From contig JAJEKB010019876.1 in the NCBI GenBank assembly GCA_022393335.1, forward strand, positions 210,715-274,714: a stretch of DNA of 64,000 nt, read 5' to 3'. Source of the DNA: Macrotrachela quadricornifera. Its lineage: Eukaryota > Rotifera > Eurotatoria > Philodinida > Philodinidae. A program made the translations under genes and the position numbers. The notes beneath the pieces are model-generated. The model saw only the letters and a program-made list of their open reading frames with translations. It did no database searches and had not been told where the DNA came from. Positions 48,315 to 57,945 of the stretch are shown piece after piece (the first letter of the stretch is position 1; each line of letters opens with the position of its first letter).

Positions 48315-49850
48315 ATGGAAGATGCAAACCAGTTACAAAGTAACTATGTTGATGATCGTCAAAGAAAAAGATTAGATATCTTTTTTTTCAGTAAAGTGGC
48401 AAAATTTACAACTCACTTTGAAGATCTTTCAAATGATATTGTTTATGAAATATTTGACTTTCTCAATCTTCGACATATCTATGATGCATTCTCAAATCTT
48501 AATAATCGCTTCCAAATGCTTCTTACAAATTTAATTCTTCCTATTGATATTAGTATCTCATCGATGCCCGGATCAAATTTTCAAAATTATTACAAACAGA
48601 TCATCATACCTAATGTACATCAAATAAGAACACTTCATTTATCCGATCCATTTTCTATCGATTTATTAGGTACACATGATTACATTGTATCAAAATTCAT
48701 TCGAATTGAAACTTTTATTCTAGATAATGTTGAATGAAACGATGCGGAACACCGTCTGATTTATTTATTTTCTTTACCTTCCCGATTTTCATTGGTAGTT
48801 TCTTACTTCAATAGAGAAACAAACAGAAGTAATTTATATCGTCGAATACTTCGTATACCGACATTTAAATATTGCAAACTATCGATAAGGGAAAACCACT
48901 TCGTCGTTTATCTGTTGACGATTTATGGGAACCTTTTTATGAAGATATAAGATCATGTTCAATCAAATTAAGTTCTTTAATATACACTATGAAATTTTCG
49001 TACATAGAAACCATTACTCAACGCATATTTCGATAATTGAACAATTTCATTCTAACTTCTGGTTCCAACGACAATGGTTTTTTACATCTAACAGTGGATT
49101 AATATCAGATAATTATTACAGAATCTTCCTTTCCACAATTCTATACAGGTATACTACAAAATATTATTTTTATTGTAAAGGAGGAAAGTTTTTGTGTTAC
49201 ATGGAAACCTAGATGGAGGTATGACATTAAATTGACAGAAAAATAGTATAGATTCAGTTTTCAATATTCAGATTCGACGAGAACAAAAAATTGATGACGG
49301 CAGAAATTATTTTCCAAATGCGACTAAACTTAGTCTATCGTATGAAGATTCTGTTAAAGGCTCGAGTTTTTCTTCGATGATTCTTGAAAATATTCTTCCT
49401 TTGGTACGACTCACCAAACTGAATATCAATGTTAATTCATTTTCATTCGATACAATATTATCTTCAACTCATAATATTGCTACTTTGACAATCGACACAT
49501 GTATATATTCATGAAAAATGTTTAATATCAACTCAACAAACTGAAATAATTCAATCAATATCAGGAACAAATAATACTAAAACTTTAATTCTTGATTCAC
49601 AATATACAAATGCAGTAATCGAATTATTCATTTATCTCTGTCTTCGATTAGAGAACCTTACAATACGTCCATCAGCCGTTGATTTTCAAGAAATCTTACA
49701 ATATCTCTTATGGAAAGATAATATCAATACTCGATATTTATTCTTTATATACATGACCTATGTATCTCTAGGTCAAGTTGAAGTAACGAAAACTGTTACA
49801 GACTCATGAGAAACCACTGATAATCATGTAATGAAAACAGTATGACAATC
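48315..49850 (+). pseudogene. F-box/LRR-like pseudogene (copy 2)
   Basis: Starts like copy 3, with an F-box (HFEDLSNDIVYEIFDFLNLR, from 48414) and RIETFILDNVE, then hits TGA at 48735. Past it, homology to copy 3 continues in pieces: YRRILRIPTFKYCKLSIREN (about 48840), a shifted frame LRRLSVDDLWEPFYED (about 48900), a large internal deletion, then HYSTHISIIEQFHSNFWFQRQ (about 49012) and the splice region near 49149. The terminal exon has RREQKIDDGRNYFPNATKL (about 49273) with further stops (for example near 49514). Frameshifts, deletion and several stops make it clearly dead, though it is still recognisable end to end. Confidence 0.85.
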
Positions 49851-50193
49851 TTTATCTAATAATATGTATTTGTGCCGTTGATCAGTATTATTAATCAGAT
49901 ATTGAAATCTGATATATATTTATTTAAGTATGGACTAATTTACTTGTATATTATATGTATTTAACATATGATCTATCTATATAAGATCTAGACTTTGTTT
50001 TTTACTCTGTTAATTCATGAGACGATGCATTTACTATTTCAATGTGGGTTGTGTTCAGAAATTTTTCTATACATCACGTATTGGTATTTTCCTTTTCATT
50101 ATATATGTTATGTATGGAATTTGTTCTTCTGTTCGTATAATGTATCATATAGGTTCGTTTCCTTCGTTTTCATATACGCATATATATACGTCG

Positions 50194-50763
50194 TGCCAAC
50201 ATTCTAACTTCGTCAATATATTTTATCAAAATTTAATGTCGTCAAATTTTTTTTGTCGAAGTTAATATGAATGATATAATAAATTTCAGATTCTAAAACA
50301 GTCAGCAATGCCATTTACATTAGATCTCAAAAATTTTTTTTTTTCATTAGCATATTAAACTAAACTTACTCTTCAATATGTTAACAAATGTTAAGCGTTT
50401 GAGAAAGAAATATTTAATCAGTTTATAGTTTTAACCCATTTACTACGAACCAGAATGAAAGTGGTTTTTTAGGATAAAAAGATATGACGAATCTTCCATG
50501 AAATAATGAGATTATAATCTATGAATCATTTCCATATAGAAAATAACATATCGTGCCTTTTAGTTTTTGAATATTTGCACGTTGCTCATAATATTCAAAA
50601 GTAAATTTAGTTTAATATTCTAATGAAAAAATTTTTTTTTTAGATCTAATGCAAATGACATTGTTGATTCTTTTAGAATCTGAAATTCATAATATCATTC
50701 ACATTAACTTTGACAAAATATATTGACGAAGTTATAACTTCGATGAACAGTCTAACTTTGGCA
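50194..50763. mobile_element. Foldback MITE upstream of F-box copy 3
   Basis: 50194-50385 pairs with 50585-50763. Shared blocks are ACTTCGTCAATATATTTT, AATTTCAGATTCTAAAA and CATTAGATCT plus an A/T run. Ends are TGCCAACATTCTAAC and TGCCAAAGTTAGAC. CATATATATAC is found just outside both ends and may be a target duplication or chance. It ends about 200 bp before the ATG of copy 3, so it occupies that gene's promoter region. Confidence 0.85.
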
Positions 50764-50960
50764 TGACATATATATACAGCTGTTTGCAAAAAAAACTTGC
50801 ACAAATACTTTTATTGGTGGAAATAAAAAATGTTCAGATATCGATTGATTCTCATTTATTTGCTTTTCGTTCATTGTGTTTACAGTTCGAAACGTTCAAC
50901 CATTTCATGTATATCTTTCATTTTTTTAACTTTGTTCTAGAGAATAAATATCATTTCAGT

Positions 50961-52972
50961 ATGGAAAGTGCAAAACAATTAGCAAAGAATTGTATTAATG
51001 AACGTAGTGATAATAATAGAAAAAAGTTAAATGGTAAGCGTGAATTAATTTGTATAGTAACATTTTATTTTTATTATTATAGAAAGAACGATCGATTCAA
51101 ACGGGTTAGTTATACTAGGAAATTTTTTAAAAATTTATTTCTTCTTTTGTTTTTTAGTAAAATGATCAAGTGTATCACGCACTTTGAAGATTTTTCAAAT
51201 GATATCATTTATGAAATATTCGATTTTCTCGATTTCCGACATATCTATGATGCATTCTCGAATCTTAATAATCGTTTCGAAAATCTAGTCATCAATTCAA
51301 CTTTTCCTATAAATATCAATATGTCATCTATGTCCAGATCAAATTTTGAAAAGTATTCCAAGGATCTTATCATGCTTTACGTTCATCGAATTAAATTACT
51401 ACATTTATCTAATCCATTTTCTATCGATTTATTATTGAAACATGAATGTATTCTAACAAGATTCATTCGACTTGAAACTCTCATTCTAAATGATATAGCA
51501 CCAGAGGATATTCAAATCATTCTGACTTGTTTAATTATTTTACCGGATTTATCATCACTGATTATTTCTTGTACAGATGGAGGTAACATTAGAAACACTT
51601 TATTTCGTCGAATATTTCTATTACCGATGTTAAAATATTGTAAAATATCGATGAACGAGTTCCAACGATCAGAACCATTGTTACCTATTTCGAATAATGA
51701 AATCAGTCCTATCGAACATCTTATTATCGACGATGTATTTTATCCAAACGATTTAAATGTCGTGCTGTCATACGTTCCTCACCTTCGTCGTTTGTCTTGT
51801 GAGACTGTATATGCTTCTTCTAACGACCAAATGAATTCATGTTCAATGAAACTAGATAATTTAACACATGCATCTCTTGATATTCATTATGTAGTTTTTG
51901 ATCAATTTGAATCTTTAATCAAGACTTTTTTTCGTCAACTTCAAGTTTTATATATCACAATACACAGTGATGAGACATATTTAGATGCGAATCGATGGAA
52001 ACAATTAATTTTATCTGACATGCCACATCTACGAATCTTCAATATTCTGTGTAATATGCTTATAGGCAAAGACAATTATTGTGCGCATATTTCGATGATC
52101 AAACAATTTCGGTTTCAATTTTGGCTCCAACGACAATGGTACTTTACATATAAAACTGAACTAGTATTAGATAAATATTATCGTATCCTCCTTTTCACAG
52201 TTCCATACAAGTATAGCAAAAGTTCTTTCATTAGTATGATCTGTATATTCTTTTTATTTTGAAGAAGGAAATCTTATTCATTTATTGGCAATCTAGACAA
52301 AGATACAGTATCAAATTATCAAAAAACCAATATAGATTCAGTTAACATGTTTTGATCGATCCAAAACAAAGAACAAAAGATTGTATAAATTATTTTCCAA
52401 ATACTACTCGCCTTACTCTATGTGATAAACATGCTAATGCAGACTGGGATTTTAGTCCGATTTATCTTCACAATATACTTCCTTTGACACAACTCATCAG
52501 ATTAAATCTTCATATTGAATGCTGTTTTTATAATACAATGATCAAAGTGTTATCATCAACTCCTAATATACAAACTTTGGTAGTTCAATCTGTGTATTTT
52601 CGTAAGATACATTTAGCATCAATTCAACAAACTGAAACATTTCAATCAGTATCAAAAATAAATAAAATTAAAAATTTAACTCTATATCCAAAATACACAA
52701 GTGAAGAAATCAAATTATTCATTCATCTTTGTCTCCGCTTGGAGTTTATTACAATGCAACCCGCAGATAATGATTTTGAAAAAGCTTTACAATACCTTTT
52801 AATGAAAGATAATCCTAATGTTCAACATTTACTCCTCATACGTATCATCAATGCATCTGAAAAACTAGTTGAAAGAACGCAAACTGTTATGAAGTCACAA
52901 GAAACAATTGATGATTATGTAATGAGAAAAATAGAAGACTTTATGTCGAAAAAAATTTATTTGTGGCGGTAA
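50961..52972 (+). CDS. F-box/LRR-like protein (copy 3)
   Basis: Predicted exons 50961-51033, 51083-51104, 51158-52210 and 52372-52972 give 582 aa. The F-box (HFEDFSNDIIYEIFDFLDFRHIYDAFSN) starts near residue 40 and would dock SKP1. The rest consists of degenerate leucine-rich segments (LPDLSSLIISC, LRRLSCETVY, LIRLNLHIECC, IKNLTLYPKY, LRLEFITMQP) for substrate binding. The frame is also open unspliced from 50763, but the ATG at 50961 with two small introns parallels copy 1. The last intron is odd: the donor is clear (AA|GTATAG at 52211), but acceptors corresponding to copy 2 (about 52341) lead to stops, and only a poor AG at 52370-52371 keeps the frame. So the gene either uses a weak acceptor or is beginning to decay. 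C-terminus ends YLWR. Confidence 0.75.
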
Positions 52973-53310
52973 AAAAAAAAACAGTTTTTGTTTGAAAATA
53001 AACCAACGAACTATTTTTGAAGGCACCTATTTAAGCGCTAAGTAATTTTAAATGGGAATTATGTAAAAAAATTGTTTTTTCTCAGTAATTCATTGAACAT
53101 AAATCTAAGTAAGAAAAAAATTTGTTAAGTATTTATTATAGATTTTCAGTGAAAATGTTCGATTTTCTAGATAAAATATGACAAATTACCAGGTAAATGA
53201 ATAGATTTTGTTAAGTAAAAAAATTATTTTTGTTAAATGACAAATACAGAAGTGTATAAGTAAATAATTTGACTGTAATAGACAATCAACGTCTTGATTA
53301 CTTTTCATGG

Positions 53311-53713
53311 TCATTTTGTTTTTCTTTTCTCACTCAAAGATACGTCCTTTGTTGCTGGAGATGGTTTGCAATATTTCAATCGAATCGTCGTACCCACGAG
53401 ATGTTTACAAACATATTTCCTTAAAAAGTTTGGACAATTGCAAAACCCATTCTTCCATCTTGATTCAGTCTGAGGCAAAATTACCTTCCATTTTCCACAC
53501 GGAAGAGCTTTGACTTGATCAAATGAGGTCCATCGTTTTCTTTTGTATCTTAAGATCTTCGGTTTTATATTTTTCTCTTTCTCACCAGCTAGTATATATG
53601 AATCGATAAAATCCTTGATTTCCGATGGTAATTGTGAGACTACTTTCGAGGATTTTCCAAAATGATAAGCATCAGTCCATTTCTTTAGTGTAATTCGAGG
53701 TAGAGTCTCTGGA
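53311..53713 (-). pseudogene. SWIM zinc-finger C-terminal remnant (probably MULE transposase)
   Basis: The minus-strand frame, read from a likely acceptor (TTATTCCAG) at about 53713, gives ETLPRITLKKWTDAYHF and later CNCPNFLRKYVCKHLVG, a CxCx(n)CxH SWIM finger, then a basic tail and TAA at 53311. SWIM fingers with CxCP..F..K..CKH usually lie at the C-terminus of Mutator-like transposases, and many bdelloid copies are of this kind. Nothing like the DDE core is found upstream to 55 kb, so this is a 3' fragment, or a host gene exon whose partners I cannot see. The frame extends further upstream to 53913 but with poor protein character. Confidence 0.55.
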
Positions 53714-54090
53714 ATAAATCTCAACAAAGATAATACATATGAAAAGATGGCAGATAGAGAAAGACATGAAAAAATCAAGCATGTGTGATAGATAGAGACG
53801 AAAGAATTTAAGTATATGTGATGTATACAAGAAGAAATGACCATAAGAGAACGAACAAAAAATACCAACTTGTCATTCATTTTTCCTTTGCTTATCAAAT
53901 TTCTCTGTTTCATTTACTAAATGTGTTATTTTACCTAGAAAGTCAGTAAATTCATCTAATAATTAGAAATTTAACTTGTATATTAATTAATAAACTTTGA
54001 AAAAATTTTAATTATAGAGAAATATTATTTTAATTACGTATTCAATAATTTAATTGAACATCCAACTTACTTATTAAGTATATACAAATG

Positions 54091-56437
54091 ACCAGGGCGG
54101 GTAAAGCTGATTTCTCGCCTCTATCAGAATCGATTTATTTCTATCACATTGGAATAGGGGCTTGTTTCTGATCACTTTTTTCAATTTTATTTCGCGAAAA
54201 ATGACACTTATGATTTTTGTATCTGAGGTTCCCTCCACAATGGACATCCAGACGACAAAATCGGTTTTCGAGATTTAAACACGTATCATAACTAACAATG
54301 GAGCTACTGAGGTTCTGCATTTAATTGCATCCCGGATAATGATTGAAAGCAAGTATCTGCTAAATTACAAGCACCATAGTATACGTCAAATAGGTAAATA
54401 TCACGAATAGGACTATGTAAGTAAAATACGTTTTAAATTGATAATCTAATTATATTCGTTAGTTATTATATAGTTATAAAGTGTTGCATATGTACTATAT
54501 ATTGCAGGCTGTTCGGACTTCTTGACGTTCTTTCGGCTATAATAAGATCAAAATCTTACTATCAACATAGTGAAAAACAGTCACTGCTCTACAATGCAGT
54601 TTATTTGTCGGATTTGGCTGAGCTGTAATTCGAGTTTTAATTTGTTTTTCGATAGAGCAAGTCATCACCTATTTTCAGTGGATGCCCAAAGATACCCCTT
54701 GAACTTTTGTTGAGATACGCTATCTCAAATGTAAGAGTCGATGTGGATTTTTAGCGCAATCCCTTGGTCTCTTTCAGGTTCATCTGAAAGGTCAACTTTC
54801 GAATTTCGACTTGAAACCTTGCATGCAGAAAGATATCAATGAGACTAGTTTGTATTCGAATATTCAAAACTTTTGGTTGTCCCTATCCCTAAATATGAAT
54901 AATGAACATTTTGTGCTATGAATGCTGTGTATAAGACTACTTTTTCCGTACTCATTTCTAAGAATAGAAGCAAACCTAAAATTTGATACTCTTAGAATAA
55001 ACGACTATTGTTGGGACCTTTCTCTATGCAAGGCTTCAAGTGGAAAATCGAAAGTTGATGTTTTCGGCGAACCTGAGAGGAACCATGGCTCTTTCCTAAG
55101 AAATACCAAAAAAAAATTACATATCTCGACAGAAATAAGCTACAAGCACGAATTCCTTTCAGGATATTCATATCTCATTAGAGCCTACATAGTGCACACA
55201 GCGTTGACTCAAGAGCGATTTAGCATCTGAGAATTGCTCCTGATTCCCTTTTTCTGCCTACTGCGCCTCCCCCACCCTCTCACAGGTATCATGGAAAAAA
55301 ATTCTGTTTTCACGAGTAAAAACCAGTTGTACTTGTAGATTCAGGGGTGCTCATTACGAATATTACGATAAGATCTCTCAAAACTATTGCATTTCTGATA
55401 TAATCCTAACCACTCTCTGGGGGCCATTTTTCATTACTGGAACCTTCATAGATTAACCGTTCTTCAAAATTTAGTGTGAACTATTTTTTTCTAACTCAAA
55501 GTTTCGAGTTCTCTACGAATCTGAGCTTTTTGCGCCGAAAAAAAATGTAACTTATGAAAAAAGTGCGGTGATTTCGGGGCAAAAATTGGTCCTTTATTGG
55601 GTATACAGATCTTTATCCTCATAACTCTTTATGAAAACAGTCTTGAAACAATGTCAAGTTTTGACCATAAGTGTAGTTTTTCAAGCTCTATCGACTAGCG
55701 ATCTCAAAAATTACAATAAAAATATGCAAAAGGGCCAAAAGTTAAGAATACTAATAAATTCTATATAATTCCTGTGGGGAACCACAGCCATCAGAAAATA
55801 TAACACCCTCAAATCAACTCATATTTAGGTCATTTTAGACCTGCTACACACTTTTATTCTAATTTTTGAGATCACCTGTCGATAGAGTTTGAAAACTACA
55901 CTTATGGTCAAAATTTGACAGTTTTAAGACTGTTTTCATAAAGAGTTATGAGGATAAAGATCTATATACTCAATAAAGGATCAATTTGTGCCCCGAAATC
56001 ACCATATTTTTTCCATAGATTATATTTTTTTCGACGGGAAAAGCTCAGATTCGTAGAGAACTCGAAACTTTGAGTTAGAAAAAAATAGTTCACACTAAAT
56101 TTTGAAGAACGGTTATTCTATGAAGGTTCCAGTAATGAAAAGTGGCCCCCAGAGAGAGTGGTTAGGATTATATAAGAAACGCAATAGTTTTGATAGATAT
56201 TATCGTAATATTCGTAATGAGCACCCCTGAATCTACAAGCACAACTGGTTTTTACTCGTGAAAAAAGAAGTTCTTTTTCATGATACTTGGGGTGGGGGCT
56301 CCAGGCACAAAAACCATAAGTGTCGTTTTTCGCGAAATATAGTTGAAATAAAGTGATGAGGAAGAATGCCTTATCCCAATATAGTAGAAATAAACCAATT
56401 CTGATGGAGGCGAAAAATCGGTCTTACCTACCCTGGT
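54091..56437. mobile_element. Large foldback element (~2.35 kb) with an insertion in its left arm
   Basis: Ends are ACCAGGGCGGGTAAA and (reverse complement of right) ACCAGGGTAGGTAAGA. The outer arm parts are 54091-54225 against 56300-56437 (CGCCTC(T/C)ATCAGAAT, ATTTCGCGAAAAA(T/C)GACACTTATG). The inner parts are 55258-55710 against 55855-56300 (near-perfect, for example TTTCGAGTTCTCTACGAATC), around a ~145-bp centre. The left arm is split by ~1.03 kb absent from the right arm. No coding capacity. Confidence 0.85.
54225..55258. mobile_element. Nested inverted-repeat element inside the left arm
   Basis: Absent from the opposite arm. It has its own arms, about 54690-54850 against 55010-55170 (TCAACTTTCGA.TTT.CACTTGAA.CCTTGCAT). 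The same vocabulary (CTTGAAAC..GC.TACA.AGAT.TCAA..AGACTAG.TT) recurs in the foldback at 57118-57741, so the two are relatives. The open frame 54922-55230 lies in an arm and is not supported as a gene. Confidence 0.65.
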
Positions 56438-56679
56438 CTTTTCTCTTGTCGTGCTGGAAACGTTTTTTGGAGACTTCTAGTCAAAAGCGACGTCTTTCCA
56501 GCGAGAACCTACTGAAAATCCATGGACTTGACTTCCGAAATGTTTCATTCGCGAAAGCATCATAGCTGTGTGAACTCTCATCGGAAAATATTGTATTTCG
56601 TTTACTCTAACTGTTCTATTTCTCTTTTTCTGTCTTCAAAGGTAAGCTGAGTCCAGGGTGGAGTAGGATACCGTTAGTC

Positions 56680-56880
56680 GAATGCGTTTTCGTCGAAGAT
56701 TTTTGTTGAAGGATATTTTGTCGAAAGATAAAAGGCTATGAAAGAATAAATAGTAAATACTATCACTCTAGTAACTTTCGACGAAATATCTTTTGATAAA
56801 ATGTCTTTCGACGAAAGAACTTCAACGAACAGACCATTCGGTGAAAACTCGTCCACACATAGTCATTCGATCAAAAGCTA
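56680..56880. repeat. Foldback of TTTCGTCGAAAG-type units
   Basis: Left part (TTTTCGTCGAAGATTTTTGT, TTTTGTCGAAAGATA) and right part (CTTTCGACGAAATATCTTTT, GTCTTTCGACGAAAGAACTT) are short tandem units in opposite orientation about a ~50-bp centre, with GTCGAATG.GTTTTCG near the outer ends. It recalls the minisatellite-armed MULE at 1128 in design, not in sequence. No target duplication noticed. Confidence 0.6.
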
Positions 56881-57117
56881 CTTTCCCTAGGGACGTTCAG
56901 AGGTCGAAAATATTGGGAGAAGGTGTTGAAAATTTTTGAAAAATTTGAAAAACTAATGAGCAAAAACACAAAATTGTTAAATATTGGGAGGGAGTATAGG
57001 GGATTTTTTCAAAAACTTTCTAACACTTTCGAGAGTTAACGGCCAATAGAAACGACATTTTCTAATATTTGAAGGGATCATCCCATACCCCCTGTTGTCG
57101 GGACATCCCAGACTGAC

Positions 57118-57741
57118 GAAGGAACATCCTTTGGTGATTCTCTCCAATTTCAATGAATTTTTCTCAACAGATATTCCATAGTGCCCTAGTCAAAACTTTA
57201 AAAGGGTTCGGGGTCCTATTGAGATACGGCCAAATTATTAGATTTCCAATATGTCTATTTCCAAAAGGTCTTTGTGAGGAACTCCGAGCACTAAAAAACC
57301 GTATTTTTAAATTTTGATCTGAAACTTCGCGCATACAAAGATCTCAAGTAGACTAGCTTATGTAGAAAAATTTAGAAGTTTTGAAAAAAGCCTCGTCGAG
57401 ATATTGAACTTTCAGATTTTAAGTGCTTCTCTATAAATAGTGTATATAACATGCATTTTTTAAAAAGTTCGTATCTTGGCGAGACTTTGTTCAAAATTTC
57501 TAAATTTGTTTACACAAGCTAGTCTAGTTGAAATCTTTGTATGTACGGAGTTTTAGATCAAAATTCAAAAAATACGATTTTTTCGTATCTGGATTCTCCC
57601 ACAGAGATCTTTTGGAAATCTGATTATTTCACCATACCTCAATAGGAACCTGAATCCTTCTAGAGTTTTGATTAGGACACTATGGAGTATCTGTGAACAG
57701 AAATTCATTGGAATCAGAGGGGAGCACCTGAGAATGTTCCC
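57118..57741. mobile_element. Foldback element with ~290-bp arms
   Basis: Left and right halves are reverse complements with almost no spacer. Examples are CAGATATTCCATAGTGCCCT against CAGATACTCCATAGTGTCCT (reverse complement of right), CTATTGAG.TA.GG, and AGACTAGCTT(A/G)TGTA. Related to 54225-55258. It ends ~200 bp before the Het-C/VWA gene. The frames at 57565-57771 and 57668-57877 are repeat artefacts. Confidence 0.85.
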
Positions 57742-57895
57742 GTGTGTGTCTGTCTTACATGCCCAAGACACACGCAGACATCATGATAAGAATATAAGAA
57801 TTCGTCTTGCTATTTTACTATTAACAGAAGTAGTCCAATCTAGTTACCATGTTATCTTTTTCTCGCTATTGTTTTGATAAAGATAAAGGTTGTCA

Positions 57896-57903
57896 TATAA
57901 AAG
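57896..57903 (+). promoter_or_regulatory. TATA box of the Het-C/VWA gene
   Basis: TATAAAAG lies 43-50 bp before the ATG at 57946. A start 25-30 bp downstream gives a very short leader. Positional inference. Confidence 0.55.
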
Positions 57904-57945
57904 TACCAAAGAAGACAGAAAATAGCAAATCTATTCACACTTGCC

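Noticed and set aside
50763..50960. Upstream extension of F-box copy 3 to 50763
   Set aside because: Open by chance at the end of the MITE; the ATG at 50961 with two phase-consistent small introns fits the paralogue layout better.
55020..55230. Frame 54922-55230 as a gene
   Set aside because: Lies in the arm of the nested inverted-repeat element; no protein character.
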